A stretch of DNA of 64,000 nt. Origin: Alteromonas sp. C1M14. GTDB taxonomy: Bacteria; Pseudomonadota; Gammaproteobacteria; Enterobacterales; Alteromonadaceae. Position 1 is the stretch's first letter. Each line of letters opens with the position of its first letter. A model generated the notes under the pieces. The model made no database searches, was not told the DNA's origin, and was given only the letters and a program-made list of their open reading frames with translations. Below are positions 57,039-64,000 of the stretch, piece after piece. The stretch lies in the NCBI RefSeq assembly GCF_018860965.1, contig NZ_JAHKQF010000001.1, positions 51,323 through 115,322 of the forward strand. The letters are read 5' to 3'. The position numbers and the translations under genes are program-made.

Positions 57039-57680
57039 CTATTTTGGAGGCTCCAGTTCTAACTGAGAAGCAATCAGTACCGCCTGGGTGCGATTGTTTA
57101 TGCCCAGCTTTTTAAATATGGCAGTAACATGGGCTTTTACGGTGGCTTCGGCAATATCTAAATTGTAGCCAATTTGTTTATTTAACAAGCCTTCGCGCAT
57201 GTAGCACAATACCTTGTATTGTGACGGGGTAAGAGAGGCGATTTTATCTGCCAATTCGGAAAACTCTTCGTCAACGTCTTCGATTTTCTCGCTAACAGAT
57301 TCTGGCAACCAAATGTCACCGTCAAGGATACATTGTACCGCACTGGCAATGTCGCCTGAGCTGGCAGTTTTGGGAATAAAACCCAATGCACCTACGCCCA
57401 CGATTTTAGAAATGATGCTAGCATCTTCTGTTCCCGACACTACCGCTACGGGAATATCAGGAAACAACTTGCGGATATGCACTAAACCAAACAAATCGTT
57501 ACTGCCTGGCATGTGTAAATCGAGGAGAAGAAGGTCGATATCCTCTTTTTCAAGAATATCGACCGTGGTTGTTAAATCTCCAGCTTCTCGCAGCAGGAGA
57601 TTAGGTAAAGTCAATGATAACGCGCCTCGTAAGGCATCACGATAGAGCGGATGGTCATCAGCAATTAGCAGCGTTATCAT
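57039..57680 (-). CDS. crbR: LuxR-family response regulator (CrbR type)
   Basis: A 213-residue NarL/FixJ-type regulator. The receiver has IADDHPLYRD, phospho-acceptor Asp54 in LLLLDLHMPG and Lys in IPKTA. The C-terminal LuxR helix-turn-helix begins LTPSQYKVLCYMREGLLNKQ, with recognition helix VKAHVTAIFKKLGINNRTQ. It lies eight bases downstream of acs on the same strand, the arrangement known for CrbR, so it likely activates acs in response to CrbS. Confidence 0.88.
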   Translation of the reverse strand: MITLLIADDHPLYRDALRGALSLTLPNLLLREAGDLTTTVDILEKEDIDLLLLDLHMPGSNDLFGLVHIRKLFPDIPVAVVSGTEDASIISKIVGVGALGFIPKTASSGDIASAVQCILDGDIWLPESVSEKIEDVDEEFSELADKIASLTPSQYKVLCYMREGLLNKQIGYNLDIAEATVKAHVTAIFKKLGINNRTQAVLIASQLELEPPK

Positions 57681-57688
57681 TGTTTTCC

Positions 57689-59635
57689 TTATTTGTTCAG
57701 GCGCTCCTCTATAAGTGTATCAACAACAGACGGATCCGCCAATGTTGAAGTATCGCCTAATTGCTCGTGCTCGTTAGCCGCAATCTTACGCAATATACGC
57801 CGCATGATCTTACCAGAGCGCGTTTTCGGTAATCCGCGAGACCACTGGATCATATCCGGTGTGGCGATGGGGCTGAGTTCTTGACGCACCCAAGCGCGCA
57901 GCTCTTTGGTAAGTTCATCATCAGGCGCAATACCTTCATTGGGAGTAACGTATACGTATATTCCCTGCCCTTTAATATCGTGAGGATAACCCACTACCGC
58001 CGCTTCGGCTACTTTAGGATGAGCAACCAAGGCACTTTCTATTTCAGCGGTACCTAATCGGTGACCAGAAACATTCAATACGTCATCAACGCGGCCGGTG
58101 ATCCAGTAGTAACCGTCTTCGTCTCGACGTGCACCGTCACCAGTGAAATAAACACCTTTGTACGCGCTAAAGTAGGTATTGATAAAGCGCTCGTGATCGC
58201 CGTAAACCGTGCGAGCCTGACTTGGCCAGCTTTCTTTGATCACCAAGTTACCTTCTGCAGCACCTTCTAATTCTTTGCCATCGGCATCAAATAGGGCCGG
58301 TTGAATACCAAAGAACGGACGCGAAGCCGAGCCAGGCTTAAGGGCCGTAGCGCCAGGCATTGGCGTGATCATCATGCCGCCGGTCTCGGTTTGCCACCAA
58401 GTATCCATAATTGGGCAACGGCCTTCACCAATAACCCGGTGATACCATTCCCAGGCTTCTGGGTTGATAGGCTCACCCACCGACCCTAGCAGTCTTAAGG
58501 ATGATAAATCACAACCTTCAGCCGGCGCATCGCCATGGGCCATTAATGCACGAATAGCGGTTGGCGCAGTATACAGGCTATTGACCTTATATTTTTCGAC
58601 TATCTGGGCGATTCGGCGTACATCAGGGTAAGTCGGAACCCCTTCAAAAAAGACCTGCGATGCGCCGTTAATCAGTGGGCCATACACCATGTAACTGTGA
58701 CCGGTGATCCAGCCCACATCCGCAGTACACCAGTACACATCGTCTTCGCGATAATCGAAAGCATATTTAAATGTCATCGACGTATATAACAAATAGCCAC
58801 CGGTAGAATGCACCACCCCTTTAGGCGTGCCCGTTGAACCTGAGGTATACAGGATAAACAGCGGATCTTCGGCATTCATCACTTCGGGTTCACATTGGGC
58901 AGAACAGTCTTCGATAAGATCTTCCCACCACACGTCAATATCATCGTTAACGGCCACGTCACCGCCAGTCAATTTGTGCACAATAACATTGGTAATGGAT
59001 GGGCAAGCGCCACCGGCAACGGCTTTATCGACGTTGGCTTTAAGCGGTACGCTGCGGCCTGCGCGGCGACCTTCATCACAGGTGATCACCACTTTAGCTT
59101 TGCTATCGTTAATACGATCAGCAATAGCATTAGGCGAGAAACCACCAAAAATAACAGAGTGAACAGCACCGATACGGGCACAAGCTAGCATCGCATACGC
59201 CGCCTGCGCCACCATAGGCATATAAATCGCTACCCGGTCGCCTTTCCCTACGCCTAGTTTTTTAAGGCCATTAGCTAGCTTACAGACTTCATAATGAAGC
59301 TGCTGATAAGTTACTTCTTCACTGTCTTCTGGGGAATCACCTTCCCAGAACAGCGCCACTTTTTTCGCGTTTTCTGCAAGGTGACGATCGATACAGTTGT
59401 AGCTGGCATTAATTTCACCATCTTCAAACCATTTTATAGAAACGTCATCTGCGCCAAAATGGGTATTTTTCACTTTTGTTGGTTTGGTGTACCAATCCAG
59501 TGTACTTGCATACTCACCCCAGAACCCGGTGGGATCATCAACTGAACGCTGATACATGTTGTCATATTGTTCTTGCGTCAGATGGGTATTTTCAAGAATG
59601 TTTTCAGGAACAGGATACGTCTTGCTGGCAGTCAT
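57689..59635 (-). CDS. acs: Acetyl-CoA synthetase
   Basis: Converts acetate, ATP and CoA to acetyl-CoA, AMP and PPi. The 648-residue protein has the AMP-binding motif [37 protein letters not shown], and the acetylation-regulated lysine in [14 protein letters not shown] 59635 is chosen over the in-frame ATG at 59656, because GGAGG lies eight bases before it. It is the first gene of an acs-crbR unit, divergent from a DcaP-like porin gene. Confidence 0.97.
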   Translation of the reverse strand: MTASKTYPVPENILENTHLTQEQYDNMYQRSVDDPTGFWGEYASTLDWYTKPTKVKNTHFGADDVSIKWFEDGEINASYNCIDRHLAENAKKVALFWEGDSPEDSEEVTYQQLHYEVCKLANGLKKLGVGKGDRVAIYMPMVAQAAYAMLACARIGAVHSVIFGGFSPNAIADRINDSKAKVVITCDEGRRAGRSVPLKANVDKAVAGGACPSITNVIVHKLTGGDVAVNDDIDVWWEDLIEDCSAQCEPEVMNAEDPLFILYTSGSTGTPKGVVHSTGGYLLYTSMTFKYAFDYREDDVYWCTADVGWITGHSYMVYGPLINGASQVFFEGVPTYPDVRRIAQIVEKYKVNSLYTAPTAIRALMAHGDAPAEGCDLSSLRLLGSVGEPINPEAWEWYHRVIGEGRCPIMDTWWQTETGGMMITPMPGATALKPGSASRPFFGIQPALFDADGKELEGAAEGNLVIKESWPSQARTVYGDHERFINTYFSAYKGVYFTGDGARRDEDGYYWITGRVDDVLNVSGHRLGTAEIESALVAHPKVAEAAVVGYPHDIKGQGIYVYVTPNEGIAPDDELTKELRAWVRQELSPIATPDMIQWSRGLPKTRSGKIMRRILRKIAANEHEQLGDTSTLADPSVVDTLIEERLNK

Positions 59636-59701
59636 GGATAATGCCTCCGATGTCATATTAATTCAGTGAAAATTATTTGTTACTCAGGGTAGCTTTTCTA
59701 A

Positions 59702-59781
59702 ACCAAAGCAAAATGAGACTTTGGTCTTAGCGAATTTGCCCTTTTAGGACAGTTCGATACGACGTTAGTCTTATAGACCAA
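59702..59781. promoter_or_regulatory. Repeated GGTCT/AGACC elements between acs and the porin gene
   Basis: ACCAAAG/CTTTGGT (59702-59708 and 59719-59725), TTGGTCT/AGACCAA (59721-59727 and 59775-59781) and GTCT-TAT-AGAC (59768-59778) lie between the divergent starts. They are candidate sites for CrbR or another regulator. Confidence 0.4.
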
Positions 59782-59876
59782 CCGCTTATTTTCATTTCCC
59801 TCAGAGTCGTTCAAATTATCACCCGTTAACCAATTATTTACAGTTTCTTAACCTGATGAAGAATACAGGAACGACG

Positions 59877-61046
59877 ATGAAACACACTTTTAGTAAAACA
59901 GCTGTTGCAATGTCCCTCGCAGTTTCAGGGTTTATGGGCACCTCTGCAGTTCAGGCTGCCAATCTTGCGGGAACCGACATTGGCTTCTCTGGCTATGTTA
60001 AAGCGGATGCCATGGTAAGTGAATACTCCGATGGTACATTAGCCTCTGGTAGTATAGGCCGCGATTTTTACGTCCCTTCAGTTACCCCTGTAGGCGGAAA
60101 TGACGAAGGCACCCAGTTTGATGCACACATCCGTCAAACGCGTTTTCGCTTTACCTCAAACACGCCTACCCCCGAAGGTGACACTATAACCGGTGTGCTA
60201 GAACTGGATTTCATCGTAACAAGTGGTGGCGATGAACGCATTAGTAATTCCTATGTACCCCGTATTCGTCACGCATTCATTAAATACAAGAATTGGTTGG
60301 TAGGCCAAACTTGGACAACATTTATGGATGTGGGTTCGTTACCTGAATCACTCGACTTTATCGGTACCACTGACGGCATCACCTTTGGCCGACAAGTTAT
60401 GGTTCGGTATTCTTCCGGTGGTTTTCAGTTTGCCCTGGAGAACCCCGAAACCACGGTCACACCAAATGGTGGCGGCACCCGCATTGTTGCCGACGATAAT
60501 GCCGTACCAGACGCCATCGCTGCCTATACACTTAAACGTGATTGGGGGTATGTAAAAGTGGCCGGTCTAGTACGCCAACTGTCTTACGACAATGGTACAG
60601 ATATCGACGCTGACGAAACCGGTTATGGTATTGCCGTGTCGGGTAAGTTTATGATGGATAACGGTGATGACTTGCGCTGGATGGTCAATACCGGTGCCGG
60701 CCTAGGACGGTATGCCGCCCTCAACGCCGCAAACGGTGCGGTTATTACCCCTGATAACGATCTAGAAGCCATTGATTCCACAGGCTATGCCATTGCCTAT
60801 CGCCATATCTGGAACGACAAAATGCGCAGCAATATTATGTTTTCTGCTTTAGATGTTGATAACGACGCAACCTTAACCGGTACAGCCGTTACCGAAAGTT
60901 CTTACAGCACCCGTTTAAACCTGCTGTATTCACCCACAAAAGCGCTAACGGTGGGGGCAGAATATGCTTATGCAAAACGTGAAGTTGAATCGGGATTGGA
61001 AGGTGATATGAACCGTGTCCAGTTCTCGGCCAAATACGCTTTCTGA
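59877..61046 (+). CDS. DcaP-like outer-membrane porin
   Basis: A 389-residue outer-membrane protein. The signal peptide ends at about SAVQAAN (residue 29). FSGYVKADAM, HIRQTRFRFTSNTPT, RIRHAFIKYKNWLVGQTWTTFMD and the C-terminal VQFSAKYAF match the DcaP trimeric porin family, linked to uptake of organic acids. ATG 59877 is used rather than 59856 because AGGA lies six bases before it. Divergent placement from acs suggests a route for acetate or similar acids across the outer membrane. Confidence 0.86.
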   Translation: MKHTFSKTAVAMSLAVSGFMGTSAVQAANLAGTDIGFSGYVKADAMVSEYSDGTLASGSIGRDFYVPSVTPVGGNDEGTQFDAHIRQTRFRFTSNTPTPEGDTITGVLELDFIVTSGGDERISNSYVPRIRHAFIKYKNWLVGQTWTTFMDVGSLPESLDFIGTTDGITFGRQVMVRYSSGGFQFALENPETTVTPNGGGTRIVADDNAVPDAIAAYTLKRDWGYVKVAGLVRQLSYDNGTDIDADETGYGIAVSGKFMMDNGDDLRWMVNTGAGLGRYAALNAANGAVITPDNDLEAIDSTGYAIAYRHIWNDKMRSNIMFSALDVDNDATLTGTAVTESSYSTRLNLLYSPTKALTVGAEYAYAKREVESGLEGDMNRVQFSAKYAF

Positions 61047-61069
61047 CATCCCAACGCGAGGAAAGCTTT

Positions 61070-61093
61070 GCCCCACATTTGTGGGGCTTTTTT
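61070..61093 (+). terminator. Intrinsic terminator after the porin gene
   Basis: GCCCCACA (61070-61077) and TGTGGGGC (61080-61087) followed by six T. Confidence 0.9.
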
Positions 61094-61137
61094 ATGCCTG
61101 TATGTTTATTTACAACACGCTGGCCATGATGATGAGC

Positions 61138-62190
61138 TTAATAAGGCTGTGGGTAACGTTTAAACACGTCGTTAATTTGTCGCAGCACCGAATCGTCGAG
61201 GGAAATATCAAACCCGTTTAGGTTTTCCTCTAATTGACTAAGCTGTGTGGCACCAATAATTGTAGAGGTAACACCTGGCACAGCATTACACCAAGCCAGT
61301 GCCAATTGTGAAGGGGTGATCCCTGCCCGATGAGCAATCTCCACATAACGACGGGTAGCATCTTGTGCAGCGTCTTTATCGCGGAATAACCCTTGGCGTT
61401 GAACGTAAGTCCAGCGTGAGCCTTTTGGCCGCGCATCATCTAAGTACTTTCCTGATAACATTCCCGTTGCCAAGGGAGACCATGGCAAATAGGCGATATC
61501 TTCAAAATGGCACATTTCGATTAAATAGGGCCAGTCTTTGGCATGCAACAAGCTAAATTCGTTTTGTATGGAAACGGGGCGAGGAACATTCATTTCCTCA
61601 CACAAACGTAAATAGGTATGTATGCCCCATGGCGTATCATCAGATAAACCCCAATGACGAATCTTACCGGCGCCAATGGCTTGCTTAATACCGCTAAGGA
61701 TATCTCGCATGCCCGCCACTTCTTGCTCTTTGTCTGTATTGTTGGGATCAACCTTACCCGGCCAATGTTTACCAAAATGAGGGGAAGTCCGGTTTGGCCA
61801 GTGCAACTGATAAACATCGATATAATCGGTATTTAGTCTGTCTAGCGAGGCATCTAACGCAGAGGTTAGCGTTTGAGAAGAGATATCTGAGCCTTCGCGG
61901 ATCCAGCCTATACCACTGCCAGCCACTTTGGTCATCACCACCAAATCTTTGCGCTGATGGGCATGCCGTTTTAGCCAATCTCCTAACATGCGTTCAGTGT
62001 CGCCGCTGGTCTGCGCATTCGGCGGAATGGGGTACATTTCTGCGGTATCGATAAAATTAACACCATGGTCAATCGCCATAGCCATTTGCGCGTCGGTATC
62101 AGCTTGGGTATTTTGGATCCCCCAAGTCATTGTACCTAAGCATGCTTTAGAAACAGACAGCTCGCTGCTTCCTAAGAGTGTATATTTCAT
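61138..62190 (-). CDS. NADP(H)-dependent aldo-keto reductase (Tas-like)
   Basis: A 350-residue TIM-barrel oxidoreductase. The catalytic Asp/Tyr region is NFIDTAEMYP (near 46-55), Lys lies in VVMTKVAG, and His in YQLHWPNR. The N-terminus KYTLLGSSELSVSKACLGTMTWG and the PPNAQTSGDTE insertion match E. coli Tas. NADPH-binding IIGATQLSQLEENL is near the end. The physiological substrate is unknown. The gene stands alone with its own SD (AAGGTG). Confidence 0.9.
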   Translation of the reverse strand: MKYTLLGSSELSVSKACLGTMTWGIQNTQADTDAQMAMAIDHGVNFIDTAEMYPIPPNAQTSGDTERMLGDWLKRHAHQRKDLVVMTKVAGSGIGWIREGSDISSQTLTSALDASLDRLNTDYIDVYQLHWPNRTSPHFGKHWPGKVDPNNTDKEQEVAGMRDILSGIKQAIGAGKIRHWGLSDDTPWGIHTYLRLCEEMNVPRPVSIQNEFSLLHAKDWPYLIEMCHFEDIAYLPWSPLATGMLSGKYLDDARPKGSRWTYVQRQGLFRDKDAAQDATRRYVEIAHRAGITPSQLALAWCNAVPGVTSTIIGATQLSQLEENLNGFDISLDDSVLRQINDVFKRYPQPY

Positions 62191-62314
62191 TGACGTGTGT
62201 CACCTTGTTGAAACTGTGCCAAGTGGCAACGGAGGGAAGATTATAGCATCAATCAATTGTTGCCATGAGACGCCCATCGACTGAGCGTCTCTCATTAGCG
62301 TTTAAAGGTAGGTT

Positions 62315-63649
62315 TTAGCTTTGCGCCCAAGGTCCATAGATGGCCAAGGTTTCGGCAGGTGAATACAAGTTAACAAACAATATGCTGCCATCAGGAGAGA
62401 AACACGCGCCGGCCAACTCGGTTTGAGTATGCAATTTGGCCACGGTGTAAGCATCACCATTTGGTGTTACGCCCCGTAGATGATTATCCACCACTTCTGT
62501 GTACTGATCTTCACACACAAGTAAGTGCCCGTTAGGACAAACCGTTAAGTTATCACCAAAGTTAAACAGGTTTTTATCTTCGCTTTCTAAAAATAGCTGT
62601 ATACGATCCGTTGCGTTATTGCGACCTGGGGCAAAACGCATGATTTGACCTAGTTGTTTATTTCCGCCGTTGGTACAGCAAAAATACAATTCGTTCTCTG
62701 CCCAATGGATGCCTTCACCTCGCGCAAATAATGTTGCGCCAAGTTCATAACCCCGTTTACGTAGATCGTCTTCGGGGCTATCTGGCGTATCTAAAGTTAC
62801 CCAATCAGCTTCTAGCCATTGCCCCACTGGCATGTTTGCAGCTGTCCAGTTTCGTGAATCAAATTTAGGCGTGTCTTTTATACGAAGGGCTTGTAATACA
62901 CCGCCGTCTTGCAGCTTGCCGTAGGTGTTAGGTACAAAGCGATAGAAAAGGCTATCGCCCCGATCTTCAGTGAGATACACAATACCGGTTTGCGGATCAA
63001 CACAAGCAGCTTCATGATTAAACCGCCCCATGGCCTTTAACGGCACCGCTTCAACCATAGAGGTGGCGTCAGCAGGGACTTCAAAGATATAACCGTGATA
63101 CTGTTTATACGGCGTGCCGGGTGTTGCCACAGACTCTTCGCACGTAAGCCAGCTATTCCATGGCGTAATGCCGCCGGCACAGTTACGCACCGTGCCGCTA
63201 ATGCTCATAAACGACGAGGTAACGGTTTTAGATTTGGTATCGAATACTAAAGTACTCGTACCGCCGGGTAACGCCACACCATCATTAAAGGTGTCGTAGG
63301 CTAGTTTGGTTTTATGTGCCTGGATGGTGGCCGGCTGCTTTTCAATGTGATCGGGGTGTAGTTCGTGGTTACGCACTAGGGCTAATTTACCATCCGCTAG
63401 AGAAAAACAGCCCATGCCATCGGCACGATCCGGCACTTGCAGACCATCAGACATCATATCGCCTAACGAAGAGATAACTTGATATTTAAACCCTTTAGGT
63501 AGGTCTAATCGCTTGTGGGGATCAGGGATTAAGGGACCATAAAGATCGCTAAATAGAGATTGAGGCAAACTTTTAGCTTTACCATATCCGCTGGCGGTTA
63601 ATCCACCGAATGCTAAAGAACCTACTAAAAACTGTCTTCTTGTGAACAT
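62315..63649 (-). CDS. PhoX-like (DUF839) Tat-exported protein
   Basis: A 444-residue protein with a twin-arginine signal (FTRRQFLVGSLAFGGL) and a PhoX/DUF839 six-bladed-propeller domain. Typical segments are ADGMGCFSLADGKLALVRNHEL, AGGITPWNSWLTCEESVATPG, FNHEAACVDPQTGIVYLTEDRGDSLFYRF (written over positions 62931-63017) and ACFSPDGSILFVNL. Some family members are Ca/Fe-dependent alkaline phosphatases, but this one is shorter than classical PhoX, so phosphatase activity is not certain. It acts in the periplasm. Confidence 0.85.
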   Translation of the reverse strand: MFTRRQFLVGSLAFGGLTASGYGKAKSLPQSLFSDLYGPLIPDPHKRLDLPKGFKYQVISSLGDMMSDGLQVPDRADGMGCFSLADGKLALVRNHELHPDHIEKQPATIQAHKTKLAYDTFNDGVALPGGTSTLVFDTKSKTVTSSFMSISGTVRNCAGGITPWNSWLTCEESVATPGTPYKQYHGYIFEVPADATSMVEAVPLKAMGRFNHEAACVDPQTGIVYLTEDRGDSLFYRFVPNTYGKLQDGGVLQALRIKDTPKFDSRNWTAANMPVGQWLEADWVTLDTPDSPEDDLRKRGYELGATLFARGEGIHWAENELYFCCTNGGNKQLGQIMRFAPGRNNATDRIQLFLESEDKNLFNFGDNLTVCPNGHLLVCEDQYTEVVDNHLRGVTPNGDAYTVAKLHTQTELAGACFSPDGSILFVNLYSPAETLAIYGPWAQS

Positions 63650-63775
63650 ATGTTTTACCGCAATAGATTTTAAAAGTGATGATGCACACTATGTTACTGC
63701 GGAATTGTTACGTTATCACACACACAATTTGCAATAATCGCTAATTACGTGAAAAAACAGGATAAACAGACACAA

Positions 63776-63801
63776 AAAAGGCGCTCATTTGAGCGCCTTT
63801 T
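63776..63801 (-). terminator. Intrinsic terminator after tuf
   Basis: AAAAGGCGCTCA (63776-63787) and its complement (63790-63801) around TT. A run of six U follows the stem on the minus strand. It lies 23 bases beyond the tuf stop. Confidence 0.9.
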
Positions 63802-63824
63802 GTTAATTCGTTAGGTTGCGTAGA

Positions 63825-64000
63825 TTAAAGAATCTTCGCTACAACGCCAGCACCTACGGTACGGCCACCTTCACGGATAGCGAAGCGTAAACCTTCATCC
63901 ATCGCGATAGGAGCAATAAGTTCTACTACGAACTTAAGGTTGTCACCAGGCATTACCATTTCTACGCCTTCAGGCAGCTCTACAGCACCTGTTACGTCAG
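63825..64000 (-). CDS. tuf: Elongation factor Tu, C-terminal part (cut by window)
   Basis: The last 58 codons of EF-Tu, domain III. Readable motifs on the minus strand are [20 protein letters not shown], then [21 protein letters not shown] and the terminal [10 protein letters not shown]. The N-terminal part lies beyond 64000. EF-Tu delivers aminoacyl-tRNA to the ribosome. Confidence 0.97.
   Translation of the reverse strand, partial: DVTGAVELPEGVEMVMPGDNLKFVVELIAPIAMDEGLRFAIREGGRTVGAGVVAKIL

Noticed and set aside
1..64000. CRISPR arrays, insertion sequences or a prophage
   Set aside because: No regularly spaced repeats, transposase-like reading frames or phage structural genes were seen on reading the window.

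Overview
The window is a contiguous stretch of chromosome from a marine gammaproteobacterium, most likely of the Alteromonadaceae or a close relative. The grounds are the complete Na+-translocating NADH:quinone reductase locus with nqrM and apbE, large TonB-dependent receptors (one of the Oar type), the CrbS/CrbR acetate-switch pair with acs and actP, a full leucine-degradation (liu) cluster, fabV as enoyl reductase, and a rimK/rimB pair. GC looks to be in the mid 40s percent by eye (not computed). No integrase, transposase, CRISPR array or phage structural gene was seen, and gene order is dense and housekeeping-like. Both ends are cut: a PLP-dependent threonine/serine dehydratase at the left and EF-Tu (tuf) at the right.

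Layout. 1-3 kb: dehydratase; a dinB-DUF1653 pair behind a LexA box; a lone GH108 lysozyme. 3-10.7 kb (minus strand): nqrABCDEF, a terminator, then apbE and nqrM. 10.7-15.5 kb: fabV, fklB and ppc. 15.8-19.6 kb: a membrane PepSY protein with a membrane-anchored diflavin reductase, then mdh divergent from argR, with two ARG boxes between them. 20-27 kb: two TonB-dependent receptors flanking a DJ-1-like protein. 27-31.5 kb: a long non-coding region rich in inverted repeats, an unusual pair (PhnD-like binding protein plus a two-TM protein with a cytoplasmic domain that may be a winged helix), and the uridine salvage genes udk and nupC. 31.5-39.4 kb: a 2OG-Fe(II) oxygenase behind a perfect FNR-type site, a transglutaminase-like/TPR lipoprotein, an orphan ParA ATPase, a MAPEG protein, a cyclic-di-GMP set (REC-GGDEF plus Hpt, facing a membrane EAL protein) and tRNA-Leu(CAG). 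39.5-47.8 kb: a DEDDh exonuclease with a cNMP/CBS/DUF294 protein, the acetate symporter with its DUF4212 partner, and CrbS. 47.8-54.4 kb: liuABCDE. 54.6-57 kb: rimK, an aspartoacylase-like gene and rimB. 57-61 kb: crbR, acs and a DcaP-like porin. 61-64 kb: an aldo-keto reductase, a PhoX-like Tat protein and tuf.

How the parts fit together. Several loci meet in acetyl-CoA metabolism. liuABCDE takes isovaleryl-CoA to acetoacetate and acetyl-CoA. actP and DUF4212 import acetate and acs activates it. CrbS lies beside actP and CrbR beside acs, so the two-component system is split over about 10 kb with a target at each end. ppc and mdh supply and interconvert oxaloacetate. NADH from these routes can be oxidised by Na+-NQR.

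The best candidates for something not yet described are the PhnD-like/two-TM pair at 27.7-29.5 kb, which has no ABC permease or ATPase and is therefore more likely a sensor than a transporter, and the hairpin-rich intergenic region just upstream of it. A strong minus-strand terminator at 19.7 kb that serves no visible gene is a third.
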